Origin: Triplophysa rosa
Lineage: Eukaryota; Chordata; Actinopteri; Cypriniformes; Nemacheilidae
Length of the DNA stretch: 64,000 bases
Assembly: GCF_024868665.1 (NCBI RefSeq)
Contig: NC_079897.1
Coordinates: 1,287,336 to 1,351,335, forward strand
Direction of reading: 5' to 3'
This document shows, piece by piece, positions 11,490 through 24,240 of this stretch (positions are counted from its first letter, which is position 1; each line of letters starts with the position of its first letter). Under the pieces are notes generated by a model. That model was not told the origin of the DNA. It saw nothing but the letters and a program-made list of their open reading frames with translations, and searched no databases. Made by a program: the position numbers and the translations under genes.

Positions 11490-12445
11490 AAAACAATCTG
11501 CTAATCTGAACAGAACTAATCTGTTTTTCAAATTTGAAAGCACTGTCAAAAATCACACCGAGATTCTTGGTAAATGGACGAACATACAAACCTAAATTAC
11601 CAAGTGCATCTACACAAGCACTTAAATCCCCAGGGCGACCAAACACAACAATCTCAGTCTTATTTTCATTAAGACAAAGAAAGTTCTGATCTAGCCATAT
11701 TTTTTAATCTCTCAGGCAATCAAGTAATGACAGAAATGAAGCTTTATCATTTGTTTTGACAGGCAAATAGATTTGTACATCATCCGCATAACAGTGGAAG
11801 GAGATATTGTGCCTTCTAAAAATATACCCCAAGGGCAGCATATACAAAGAAAACAACATAGGGCCCAATATTGACCCTTGGGGGACACCACAGAGTAGAG
11901 GGGCAACAGATGATGAAAATTCGCCCAGGTGAACAGAAAAACTTCTGTCTGTCAAATATGATTGAAACCATTTGAGGGCTATGCCCTTAATGCCAACACT
12001 GTTCAAGTCTAGATAAAAGAATAGAGTGGTTGACCATATCAAAGGCCGCAGTCAAATCCAAAAAGGACTAAAACAGTTAAAAAATGAACAAAAATGAGAC
12101 AAAACGGAAGGATCCAAGTTATTCTTTTTTTAGAAGCGGTTGCACAATGGCATGTTTAAAAACAGCTGGTACACACCCTGAGCTGAGAGATGTATTAACC
12201 AAAGATACAACGCTTGGCCCAACAGTGTCAAAGACATCTTTAGCCAAGCGTGCAGGAATACTGTCAAGGGGGCAGTTTGCAGGACGCAGCTTTTTAACTA
12301 TGTCAGAGAGATAGGAGAATGTAACCGGCTCAAACTGCTGAAAGACAGCTGAGCAAAAGGAGAAATCAGAGAAGTCACTGATAACCGTGATGGGTGGAAA
12401 ACTAAGACGAGCAATTTTTTCACATAATATTAAAGATGGCACAGT
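11490..12445 (-). pseudogene. Decayed LINE reverse transcriptase (CR1/L2-like)
   Basis: Read on the minus strand from 12442, the translation gives a region before the RT core (FEPVTFSYLSDIVKKLRPAN, then PLDSIPARLAKDVF). After a break near 12115 the core follows (TAAFDMVNHSILL, GIKGIALKWFQSYLTDRSF, GVPQGSILGPMLFSLYM) with the catalytic YADDVQIYL motif. The next frame continues with NENKTEIVVFGRPGDL and KNLGVIFDSAFKFE. Frameshifts, stops and an internal deletion show that it is dead. Endonuclease and 3' tail were not found here. Confidence 0.88.
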
Positions 12446-12478
12446 ACATCCTGTATCACGTGGGTTAACAAGAGAGTT

Positions 12479-12526
12479 AAAACATTAGATAAGTTAATTT
12501 GCAAAACATTAGATAAGTTAATTTGT
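12479..12526. repeat. Two tandem 24-bp units
   Basis: AAAACATTAGATAAGTTAAT followed by TTGC, then the same 20 bases followed by TTGT. The two units differ by one base, implying a recent duplication. Confidence 0.9.
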
Positions 12527-12529
12527 GAT

Positions 12530-14770
12530 GTAACTGAGATCTTCATAAAATCCCCCGAGTCACAGAAGAGCAACATCTGAGCGACAACAGTGTCTTCTTG
12601 ATAGCATTTGACAGCCATTGCATTTCAAAAGCTGTGGTTCCAAGCAAAAGACACAACATGGCTGGAAACTGTGTTTACCATAGTAAGCAGAGTATTTTTG
12701 CTCGGTGTGCACAGCAAAGCCAAATGTAACGAACTCAGATGTTCCTGGGAATAACATGATGTGGAAATTCATGCTGTCAGCAATTTCAGCAAGAATACTG
12801 GCCTCAAAACAACAATAAAGAGCAAAAAACGCATGAGGAGGCAGACGACGTGAAGTGCTCTCAGTATGAACACACAGAATATAAAATGTGTTTTCATACC
12901 TGAACACAGTGTATGGGCCGATTCTTATTTTAAGACACTTTGGACTGTTGAAAACAACTTCACACTATGAATCAACCCCGTTGAAATATTTATCAAAAGT
13001 TTAGAATCACTGGATCTGTGATGGACAGAACATTTTAGGCTTTTAAGAAAAAGTTGGATTATTTGTTTGTTAGGAGACCTGCAACTTCTTACAAAATAGC
13101 TTTGCTAGCATTCAATTAAAAAAGGAATAAAACATGAATAAATGAAAATAAGGAAATTGCTTGAATATGAACCAAAAAAAGATTTTATCAAGGAAATGTG
13201 ACACTTAAAAATGGACGGAAACATAATGTTATAAAGATATCTTTTAAAACTAGAGCATTCGACCTTTTATACAATATGGACATCTTTTATTATTATTTTA
13301 CCAACACAGCAATAACTGAAGTCTAACGGTTTGTTCCTCGTTCCCTCTTTGTTTTAATTTATTTTTTACATTGTTAAGTAATAAAATCTTTGCAAAAATG
13401 TAAATTTTTGGTAAAACAAAAAAGAAACTTCATTTATTTATTCCTTTTTTTTTGTTTTTTTTTGTACTGTATTAAAATGTTTGTGCCAACATGGAAAAGT
13501 TAATGAAAAGACAAAAACAGAGCATTTGATCACTTCTCCTTTGGTCAATTTTGTGGGTCCTTAAAGTTCCTAAATAAATACACATACTGTATAATGTATT
13601 ATTAGCATGAAAATGATTAATATTATTAGAGTGATTTTTCTTTTCAAAATGCATTTTCTTCTATAGTGGAAGAATCTCCCATACACAGTGTCAGTTCACA
13701 GGAAATGCCGAGTCAGCTCTCGACGGGCCCTGACCTCTCCGTCCTCACCGGGTAACTGCACTAACAAGCCGTTCTTCAGCCTGTCCGCTCTGATACCGGC
13801 AGAGTTTAAAAGCCATGCTGCAGGCCGATCTCCGACCCTGAACAGCCTCACACAAACTCAACATTCAGTGTCATCTGAGATCTCTGACCTTCCCACACTG
13901 TTACTGCACACACAGCATCCGGCTTCCTGTTATGATCCAAGAGAGGAAAAGCTCACACGGTCATTCTGTGCCCATCATAAAGCATCTTGAGCAGTATCCG
14001 TCTGCATCTTACTCTATAATAAATTATTTTTTTCTAAAAGAGGGTAAGGTTTATAATGCCAGAAATGAAACTTTAAAATGGTCAACCCTGTTAAGGTCTC
14101 CTCTGTTGCTTCTCTGAAAGAGACGATGAAAATGTTCTGTCATCTGTGTTTGTAAACCTGTATGTGACTATTTCTTCGAGGTTTTGTTTTCATACAATGA
14201 AAGTCAATGGGGTTCAGAGTCGTTTTATTATTAACATTCGTCAAAATATCTTCTTTTTTGTTCTGCAAAAAAACACAGGCTATATTTCTGTATTTTGGCT
14301 GTACTATTCCTTGGGGAAATAATCGTGTCCAATTATACATTAAAATACATGGATTTATGCCATTTATTAACACTTATTTGTGCAAAAGAACGTGTGGGAT
14401 CCTATAAAAGACGACTTGACAAATTACATTATGAAACTTGAAAAGGTTTCACAGAACGTCTCAGCAGTATCTCAGTCACACACAATGAGACCCTTGAAGA
14501 ATAAGATGGTACATCTTCTCTCCATCTCTTTACTGAAGCGGATCTTTACAGGCTTTACGTTATCTGTCCCGCGCACACACGCACGCACGCACGCACACAC
14601 ACACACACACAGAGCATCAGCAGAGTTCTTCACAGTTTATGTAAATGAGCTCCGGTCACCAACTGAAAATATTCAGAGATTAAATCACATATCAGTCTGA
14701 CCAAGCTGAAACACACTTCTATATAAACTGAGTGATATGTTTATACCATTACAGACACATTCATTTACCA
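12530..14770. other. AT-rich intronic sequence, no gene seen
   Basis: No coding sequence was recognised. A decayed fold-back MITE fragment (TTCATACAATGAAAGTCAAT, near 14189) and a short CA tract (14572-14611) are present. The segment 13690-13990 is more GC-balanced than its surroundings and could be conserved non-coding DNA, but there is no direct evidence. Confidence 0.4.
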
Positions 14771-14774
14771 GTTA

Positions 14775-14812
14775 ACTATGAACTTAGCAGACGCTTTTAT
14801 CCAAAACCACGT
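14775..14812 (-). repeat. Teleost SINE 3' tail motif, minus strand
   Basis: On the minus strand this reads TTTTGGATAAAAGCGTCTGC, matching the conserved SINE/LINE tail also seen near 1136. Only the tail is recognisable. Confidence 0.6.
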
Positions 14813-14814
14813 GT

Positions 14815-16780
14815 TTTGTGCCAACATATCAATTTCTTTCTTTATAAGAAAAAAAAATATATATATATATATTTATGAAATGTTTGACTTTTGAAAAAAA
14901 AAAAGACGAAAAAGCAGCCAATGAGAGCACAGAATAGATATAGTAATAGTAAACTGAAGGGTTTACTAAAAAGGTTGAGGCACTGAAATGAATAAGTGCA
15001 AATAAGAACAAAACTAAAACATAAAATAAATTAAACTTGTACAGGAATATAAAAATACATAAGTAAAATGACAAGTGCACATAAGACGACTGCTAAAGAT
15101 TCAACTCAAATTAACATGAACACCAAAAATATAAAAATGAGAGCCAATTCAAGATGTAAATTACATCTATAAATAAAATAAACATTTGCTGCATTAGATT
15201 TTACTGCAATACAGTAAAACTGACTGTATTACAGTGATGGGAACATATTATTTAACCATTATTTCAACCCCCTGAAATACTAAACCAAAAGAATTCAAAG
15301 TAAAAGGTGTAATGCATTATAGTAATGTGAGTAAGAGTTTGTTACGGCACATAAATGAACCCTTAGGAGGTATATTTCTTCTTTAGTCTCTGTGTTTAAA
15401 TGTACTCTTTTAATAACCAAACATTGTCAGCAAAACCTAATAGATCTCAGCAAATTCATCACAATCTGTAAATCTGTCCCCGTGTGAACAGACAGACAGA
15501 CGGATACTCAAAGCATTACTATTCAAAAGAGTGAGACGGCCGACAGCCGGACAACAGTTCTCCATTCTCACGAATGCCATGAATAACCAATGCAAGAAGA
15601 GCAGAAGATTTTAAGAGAGAGAGAGAGCGAGATGACAGTGAGTTTACTCAGAAAAAACAATTCATGTTTTATGGATGAAACGCTCGGGAAATAGGTTCTT
15701 TTATCTGATGACTCAACATTCTCAGGAAAACAAAACTCATAAACGTGATCATTAAGTGTCTGGATGGCGTTGCAATAAATGGACCCCAAACGTGTTATAG
15801 AAATGTGTGTACACAGCAGAACTCAATAAGCATAAAGTGCTGACGCCGGAGTGTTTTGGATTAATAATGTTGTTTTTAATAAAGCTTCTTTATGTCCTTA
15901 AGAAACGGGACTATAAAGCCAAAACCGTTCAGAACTGTTGCTCATAATCCAAACCGGAGCAAGTGTGTTTGTTGTTGGAAGTAAATACCGCTACAGTCTG
16001 TCAGAAAAACAACGTTAAGACAACCTTGACCTAAGCCTAACCGTCGTTGCACAGAAAACAGCAGTGTATCATCTTTAAAACATTTCAAACAAGTCATACA
16101 AACTCAGTGATCTGTAAATGTTATTTATCAAGTTTATTATTCTGATGATGTATTCATTTCAATCTCGCGAGTGTGTCAAATGAATGCCTTTTCTAAGAAA
16201 TGTTTTAATAAAGAGACAGAATGTATTTCAGATCCTTAAAGGCCCGATTCACATTTCGTGTCTTTTCCGCGCGCATATTCGTTATTTTAAATGTAAACGC
16301 TGCAATTCAGCCATCATTGCGCTGCAAAAACGGACTCTTTTTGTCTTGTTTTGCAGTACAAATGTCAAAAAATTCTTGAATCAATATGCATTTTCTTCGC
16401 TGCTAAAAATGACGTTCTTTCTAAGCATTTTTGTCTTGTTTTTAGTGAAAATGTCTAAAACTTCTTAAATCAAAATACAATGACTTGACAAGAAAAGTGA
16501 CCTATTTGGTCTTGTTTTATGAGAAAGAAGAATTAAGTCAGTTTATGGTAAAAACAAGCAAAAAATCTGTCCACGGGGTGAGAAAAATAAACTTGAATTT
16601 CGTTTGACATCTGTACTGAAAACGGTCAAAATGAGGACTTTTTAAAGGGTGCCATCCATACATTTTTGACCATTGTTGTCTGACAGTGTAAACAATGAAT
16701 TTGACGTTATTTGACAAATCAACACGCAATGCTGTTAGAAAGACAAATGTTAGAAATAATTCTGCCTTAATCTTTCCGAA
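14815..16780. other. No gene seen
   Basis: AT-rich with a short (TA)n run near 14860 and a (GA)n run near 15620. No open frame resembles a protein and no element ends were recognised. Confidence 0.4.
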
Positions 16781-16781
16781 T

Positions 16782-17130
16782 CAGAATCAGAAGGAGCTTT
16801 ATTACCAAGTATGTTTAAACACACACAAGGAATTTGACTTGGCGACAGGAGCTTAGTGCAGAAGAAAGTGTACACATGCTGCAAACATATATACATATAC
16901 ATTAAATCAAAACAATAATGCACTATATACAAAAAGTGAAAAAAATATAGACAAAAACAACTGTTGCAATTGTTTAAATGAGTGTGCAGATGTGTTATTT
17001 ACAGGTTTAACCTATTGTTTCTTACAGCGTACGGTTTCCAGATGCTATGTGCAATGTGCAAGTGTGATGGACATCTGCATCACGTACAGAGTTTCTCCTG
17101 TAACTTATTTAGATTGCACAGCTACTATAT
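16782..17130 (-). mobile_element. LINE 3' end fragment (same type as 4611-5560)
   Basis: On the minus strand it ends with TAATAAAGCTCCTTCTGATT followed by a further CTGATTC, preceded by CAAATTCCTTGTGTGTGTTT. This matches the 3' end of the LINE at 4611-5560. Only 3' UTR is present. The inner boundary near 17130 is approximate. Confidence 0.7.
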
Positions 17131-17990
17131 AAGAGAAGCACAAAACCTACATTTACTGTAAGCTGTAAGGTGTTTGTTCCCTGGAGAAACACTAAACATG
17201 CTTTGTTTGCCCTCCTGTCGGGAGATTTGTAGATCTACACTGAATATCCAAACAGGGATTTCTCACACCTGCGGACCCTTGAGAGCCCTTCAAGAGAAAT
17301 GTGGATTTACACCAGTGTTTTATGAAGGGTGGAAACTGTAAACACAGCAGACCGAGCGGGCAAAAATACAGTACGGATGATGCCGTCGATCAGCTCCGCG
17401 CTGTTAAAAACAAACAACAATATCAAACTCGGAAAACTTTTAGAACCAATGAAGCCGAAGAAAAGCACGCTGTGTTTTGCTGGTGTGTTTTGACGAGTTG
17501 TTGATGCATATATTCACTCGAGTCAACATCATAACGCTTGTTTGCTGTTGGATACTCCGATAACAACAAAACATTTGAGAAAAGGTGCCGGGTCACGCGT
17601 GTGTAGGAATGCAGATGAACTGAACATCACATTCTGTCCTTTGTTTGTGATTGTTAACCTGTATGCGAGTCTTTCTTCAGTGGAACACACAAGAAGATAT
17701 TTTGAGAAACGTCTCAGTGGGTTTGTGTTCATACACGGACGTCAATGGGGTTCAGTGCTCTTTGATGATCAAAGTTTGAGCTGCACGATTCGGGATAAAT
17801 TGAGAATCACGATTCTTTCGTTTCAAATAGAGATTGCGATTCTTTTACGATTCTGAATGACGGCTAAAAGCAATACATCATTTACTAGAGGTTCTTTTTC
17901 AGGGTTAACCTATAGGTAACGATCTTCAAAATATCTTCTTTTGTGTTCTGATGAAGAATGAAGCTCATGCGGGTTAAAAATGACATGAAG
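17131..17990. other. No gene; fold-back MITE and hAT fragments
   Basis: A fragment at about 17640-17765 shares AAGAAGATATTTTGAGAAAC and related words with the TTAA fold-back family. It is followed by a fragment rich in CACGATTC words at about 17770-17860 that resembles hAT element ends. No gene was recognised. Confidence 0.45.
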
Positions 17991-18290
17991 GCGAGAGGGA
18001 TAATAAAACAATGTCATTTCAAACCTGTCTTAGTTTCTTTCTTCTGCAGAACACAAAAGAAGATATTTAGAAAAATGTTGATAACTGGACCCCATTCACT
18101 TCCATTAGTTTTGTGTCCGTAGAATAGAAAGTGAATGGGGTCCGGTGCTGTTCAGTTACCAACTTTCTTCAAAATATCTTCTTTTGTATCCTGCGGTGGA
18201 AAGAATGTCGACAATGTTTTAAATGAGACAAGGGTGAGTAATAATGACAGAACTTCCATATTTTGGGTGAACTATCACTATTTACATTTC
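17990..18290. mobile_element. Fold-back MITE of the TTAA family, copy
   Basis: Two long inverted arms meet near 18118. The left arm carries GTCATTTCAAACCTGTC and GCAGAACACAAAAGAAGATA, and the right arm carries their diverged reverse complements. The same arrangement, with clear TTAA ends, is at 32662-32959. There is no coding capacity, and the left end of this copy is not sharp. Confidence 0.75.
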
Positions 18291-20173
18291 AAACTGCTAA
18301 AAAGGAAAGACCATTTATTCTACATAATATTTACTTTAAATTCAAGGGCTGTTGTTGACTTTGGTACTGATGTTGATGTGACAAGGCCAGAAACGGACGT
18401 AAGTGTGAAAACGGAAATAACAGTAAACAAAAGAACAGAGTTCAACGCAAACAACAAACCTCATCGACTCATATTTATATCAATCAGAAATGTTTCTAGT
18501 TTTTGAGAAGACGCTCAGCTTTTCTCAATTTTGCATAAACACACAACCACACCTGCAGACCAACTTCTCTTTTCTCGCTCTGTCTGAAACCACATGCTAA
18601 AAACACGCAGGGCGGGACACTTCCGGAACCACCGACCACACTCCAAACCGTTTCGATCAGACCTTGCTCTTCTACAGCTCGGGAAGTTTTTGTCAATTGC
18701 GTTTCTCCTAAAATTGCTTAAGAGAAATAAAACTGAGACAGTTTATACAAATCCTTGAAGGTGTAAAATAATCTAGATTTGAGTCAATGAGAAATGTTTG
18801 AGTTCATATTGACTTCAGATGAAATCTTTCATATGTTTGTTCATTAGGATTATCTTGCGTGTGATGTTTAAAGGGTCTCTTTATATAGTTTGTGTTACGG
18901 CGAGCGCAGAAAACAGAGACACACGACCGATAAAGGCGTCTGTAATATTTGCTCTTTTCTTGGTTCTGTAAACACAGCGGGAAGATGTTGTCGCTCCTAC
19001 ACAAGTTAAACAGGAAAACATGATTCAGGTCCTTTGGGCTGTAATGATTTCTGTTTGCTGCCGTTTCATTACCGGCCTAATTGTGCTGGTAATGAATAAA
19101 AGCTCCTTTCACAAACGCAGTAATTAAAAACCATTTCTACCCCAGTGGAAAAACACTCGCAACGCTCGACTCAACGATGATGGCCAGAACATAACTAAAA
19201 CGTTCAGAAAATGATCAATAACGTCAAAGTTTGAGTTAAAAAGCATATTTGTGAACAGAAACTTGCATTCAAAGCATGCAAGCGATACATTTTCTCCTTC
19301 AGCAAAGAAGCGAAAACGTAAAATCTTAGTTCTGTGTCAGCCACCGTAGTGCTTTGAAAGGAGGGTGGAGAGGTGGAGTGAGCCATTGGCTGCAATTTGC
19401 AACCTCACCACTAGATGACGCTAAATTACATACACCGGCCCTTTAAAAAATGTATGAAAAAATAATCCACACCAAAGCAGTAAGAGACACAAATACAACA
19501 GAACAACTAGAATCAGATATCAGAAGAAAAAAAAATCTCAAGAAAAAATGTATCATGCACAAAGGACGTTTGTTATTTTACAAATGCCAAACTTAAATGT
19601 ATAGACTTTAATACAATGTTGTATGTTTATTTAAATCCAAATGCTTATCTGCTGTTATCTCTTTAACATTATAGTTATAAAGATGATGCTTTAATGTCAT
19701 GCAAAACATGTTATAAAGGAATAAAAATCTCATTTGGACTTGTTATCTCTATGCAAAACAACAAGTTTTAAATAAGATCCTGGACATGTTTTTGAAATAA
19801 AGTGGTAAAATAACCAAAACATGACACACAACACAAACTTTCCATATGAACCGGATTTGAACTGATATTGCATATAAAGATATTGCACAACGTGATACGG
19901 GGACCTGCATAAATAAATCATTGACTGCCAAATAGTTTGGCTCAGACGTGAACGCAATGAAATAAAACATGTTTTATCTGTGAGAAATAAAGACCAGGTG
20001 CTTCTTAATCTTTCCAAGAGAACAGCGACACACACGCGCACACACCACACTCATGCACGCACCACACACACGCACGCACACACATTTTGGATATTGTCAT
20101 CTTTGTGGGGACATTTTGTCCCCATACCGTAGGGTTTACCCTTCCCACACGCACGCACGCACGCACACACACT

Positions 20174-20228
<55 letters not shown>

Positions 20229-22199
20229 CGCGCGCGCTTAATGACACAAAGATCAATGAAGAAGATGAAATGCATTTCTATCCGTGCTATGGGTGTATCA
20301 TACAAAACCTGAGCAAAAACAAAAAACAACAAAAACAACACAAACTTGAGACAGATGTGACAGAATTTACATATTAGTAAAATATTCCTTCGACTTGAAC
20401 TGACCTCAGAACATGTACGGTAAAAACAACCCGAGTTTGGGTCAAATATGGACGGTTTCAAGGTTTATTTAAACCCAACGATTCGTTTTGTGTTCATATT
20501 TGACTAAACCACAGGTTAAAACAATCTAACATTTTATGACAGAAGTGAATGACAGCACAAACCACATTAACACTCAAACACACGCGAGACACAAAAGACA
20601 AACAAATGAGAAAACAAAACAGACAGAAAAAAATAACTCAGTCCTTTTACACCGTACATCACCTGAAAATTACAGGGTTTTTTTAGATTTGTAAAAATTC
20701 ATTTTACAAAAAAAACATTGTACGTTGTATTTTAATATATGAATGATATTCACAGCAGCTTTAAACTCGGCTCAGGAAGCTGAAGCAGAAGAATCTGAAC
20801 TCGAAAAACATTCAGAGGTCAAAAGGAAGCTTCTGGAGCCGAGCAGAGGTCATGTGACCAACGTCTACTTACTGGAATCTGATGCAAAATCACCCGAAAT
20901 AACAAACAAGCGTGTTTGCAAGTGAGAAAGACAAACAACCCAGTTAATAAATCTTTTACTTCAACTGACCAGTTTATCATCTTGTAAACGCAGACGCTGT
21001 AAAGCAAACTAAATGCACGACTAGAACTTTGATAAATAAGTGTTGTAATGCATGAAATGCTTTGTTTAAAACATATTTGCATGAAAGATTTTCATTAGAT
21101 ATGCTTCTTGACAGATTTATTCAAACCAAATGTAAATTCTTGCATCATTTACTCATCCTCGTGTCATTTCAAACCTGTATGAGTTTCTTTCAACTTCAAA
21201 ACACAAATGAAGATATGTGTGACCCTGGAGCACAAAACCAGTCTTAAGTAGCACGGGAACATGTTTTAAGTGCCAAAACTACATTGGATCATGATCGATT
21301 TTTCTTTTGTGCCAAAAATCATTAGGATGTTAGGCAAAAATCATACTCCATGAAGATTTTTATCATTTTCAACTAACTTTTCAGCCCACATTAGCCAGCT
21401 GAATTAACTAAATGAGCAAAGCTCATTCACATCTTGCATTCTCTGTGGTTCACTTTAAATGATTCAAGGATCTCTTATATTCGCTAGTGACTGAAAAGTT
21501 CAATAGTTTAAATGAATCGGTTCAAATGAGTCATTCGTGTGCGAGTCTTTCTGAACGCAATGTGCGTTCATACTGGCGAACTCGCTGTGTGCAGTATACG
21601 CTGATTCAACGATCCGACTGCACAGCTAAAGACATTACAATGATGTACGTCATGTTAATTTAATAAATTTCAAGAAATTAAACATACTTGGATGCAAAAC
21701 GACATTATTTTGGCGAGTCTGAGGCGGCACGACATTTGACGGAGGCGGCCGCCTCCAATTTCTCTATGCAGGAAAAACCCTGTTTATTCAGCTTTTAGGT
21801 GATGTCAAAATCTAAATTTCGCAAAATTGAACATTGACATTTTGAAGAACGTTGATAATCAAACAACACTGAACTCCACTGAAAATATCTTCTTTTGTGT
21901 TTCACTGAAGAAAGACTCGCATACAGATTTACAACCACATGAGCAGGAATACATGATAACAGAATTTTTATTTTGGGGCGAACTGTCCCCATAACCACCC
22001 AATTGGCTAGTTTCGTACATAACTTTCGTTCTTTCCAAGAGGTTTTGTTCAACATAAAGGTTCTCTTTGAATGATTTAACGACATCTGACAACGGTACAA
22101 ATTATATCTGTCAAAACAATCAGAATACGATTTTCAAGCTCTTTCCGAGACAAAACCAGAGGAGCAGCTTCTGTAATCGCTCGGCGGTCTCCGTTTAAA
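18291..22199. other. No gene seen; scattered MITE fragments
   Basis: Includes the microsatellite at 20020-20225 (listed separately). Fold-back family fragments lie near 21150-21200 and 21845-21990. The segment 19040-19150, with several TAATT words and an even composition, could be a regulatory element of the surrounding intron. No exon was recognised. Confidence 0.4.
20020..20225. repeat. CA-rich microsatellite cluster
   Basis: Two CA/CACG tracts (20025-20082 and 20150-20224) flank a short segment reading TGGGGACATTTTGTCCCCAT, itself a palindromic word common in fish repeats. Confidence 0.93.
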
Positions 22200-22560
22200 T
22201 AGCCAGAAGCTAATTACACCTTCCTCCGCTCTCCCCGTGATCTGAGGAGCCGGCAGCGTTCTCCTCCGCCCGCAGAAGTGGAACAGGATCTTGGCTTTCC
22301 TGAGAGGAAAAGCTCAAAGCTCCGCTCCCCTCCTCCTCCGAGCCCGAGGCCAAACTGTGCCAAGCTGCTCCGTGTAACTCTATCCATCTGACAAAGCGGT
22401 GAACGCCCAAGCGGCGTGTCCCAACAGAGGATAAAGCCTCCAGCCGGCGGCCCATTACAAAAGCCCTGATGAATGAGAGGTTATACAGCAGACAAACCTC
22501 GCCGAGAACCTCACATTCCTCACACGACCATCAAATTCCTGCTGACATCTCAAGAAGACT
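22200..22560. other. GC-richer block, possible conserved non-coding DNA
   Basis: This stretch of the intron is clearly less AT-rich than its neighbours and repeat-free. It carries an 81-codon minus-strand open frame (22210-22455) without recognisable similarity. Conservation cannot be judged from one sequence. It is listed as a candidate regulatory element or a lineage-specific exon, at low confidence. Confidence 0.25.
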
Positions 22561-22659
22561 TTCAAGAACACACGTCCCGGGTCATATTTCTTTAAAGTTT
22601 GGGGTGACATAAGAATATTTTAGAACCGTCAAACATTACGTGAATGCAGTATAAATGAC

Positions 22660-22880
22660 CTACAAGAAAACTACTGTAGTGTACTTTAGTATTTACTATG
22701 GTAAATTGAAGTATATACTTTAGTGCTATAAATGTGTTTTGTTCATGTGTACTACAGTGTTCTGTAGAAAATATTGTAGTACACTTTAATATTTACTATG
22801 GTATGGATCTAAAACACTGCAGGCATTTGGGAATGTTACTACAGTTTAAAATAGTAAGGACTAAAAAACTACTACAGTGT
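22660..22880. repeat. Palindromic TACTATGGTA/CTACAGTGT repeat
   Basis: Alternating TACTGTAGTG, TTTACTATGGTA and CTACAGTGTT words form imperfect inverted pairs. A close relative is at 49385-49580 in slc9a1 intron 1, so this is a dispersed family and not locus-specific. Confidence 0.6.
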
Positions 22881-23534
22881 TATTTCATGTGGGGACTGTA
22901 TTGAAATAATGAGAATTGGAAATACATGGGTTATTTAAAAAATTATTAAACACATGACGAATGTCATGAAAATCACAATATGCAAAACAATTTTAATGGT
23001 CCTGAAAACCCCTCAATGTTCTTCATTAAAAGCTTTCAAGAACAAAATGTAAGTTTACAAAACCTCATAACATGAAATCACCAAAAGATTTTCTCAGACA
23101 GTTCAAGTACACGAGACGTCCTTGAGGTCTCAGATAAAGCCCTTCTGTCTAAACAGACGCTTCTAGACTGATGTGAAATGAGACGGTCAACATTTGAGTT
23201 GGTTTGGGTCAAACACAGTCACTTGGACGTTGGTTGTTTAACCAAAGTTAATTCTTGCTAAAGTTAAGATCACCCTGACCGGGTCAACATCACCAAACTC
23301 TGCACATCTGCTCAAAGCACAACTCCATCATTTAGAAACTACGATTCAGATACTTCACCGTTGACTGGAACATGAATATCTTGATTTGGAATATTCATGA
23401 GCAACCCAATTTCTAATAACAATTTCCATGTTTTTGCAGTTTTTTGCTAAGAGCCAATAGACTGCAAGTACAGCACATCAAATATACAGGTAAGAAGTAA
23501 ACAACGCAGATCCAACACTGGTCCAGAAGAAGGC
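22881..23534. other. No gene seen
   Basis: Unique-looking intronic sequence. No exon or element was recognised. Confidence 0.4.
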
Positions 23535-23880
23535 ATACTCCACCCAAAAATAACAATTCTGTTGTCATTTACTCACCCTCAAGTTGTTCCAAACCTGTAT
23601 ACATTTCTTTGTTCTGATGAACACAGAGAAAGATATTTGGAAGAATGTTAGCAACTGACATTTATGGGACATCAAAATCTGCATCAGTTCTCGCTGTTCT
23701 GTTGAACACAAAATGAGAAATTTTGAAGAATTTAGGATACAAACAGTTCTGGGGCACCTTTGACTACCATTTTATATTTTCCTACTATGGTAGTCAATGA
23801 TGTCCAGGAACTGAAAATTGCAGATATTCTTCCAAATATCTTTCTCTGTTTTTTCTTTTTTGGGTGAACTATCCCCTTAA
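23535..23880. mobile_element. Fold-back MITE, related family
   Basis: Starts near ACTCCACCCAAAAATAACA and ends TTTGGGTGAACTATCCCC followed by TTAA at 23877-23880. The interior contains inverted arms (GATATTTGGAAGAATGTTAG and ATATTCTTCCAAATATCTTT). It is related to, but longer than, the copies at 32662 and 44267. The left terminus is approximate. A (CT)n run follows at about 23888. Confidence 0.65.
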
Positions 23881-24240
23881 TGTTTTCCCTCTCTCTCTCT
23901 CTCTTAATGTTAAAATAGTCAAGAAAAACACACCGGCAGTGTTGAAAACATCAGTGTTCCACACCAATAATCCATATTTGGATCTGACATCAGCAACACG
24001 TTCCACATGTTCCTGGCTCAACATAGGGCTGCCCGATATATCGTAAAATGATCGTTATATATCTCGATAATAGTATATGCAATATCCATAACTAGAGTTG
24101 CGAAAAATTCAATTTATTTTATGTGTCAATCATTTGTGTGTTGCATGCTTAGATTGTCCAAATTGGACCAATCAGAAGGGGCCTTACTATCTTTATATCC
24201 GCCAAGTAGGTGCTATTATAGTATAGAGCGGAAAATAAAT

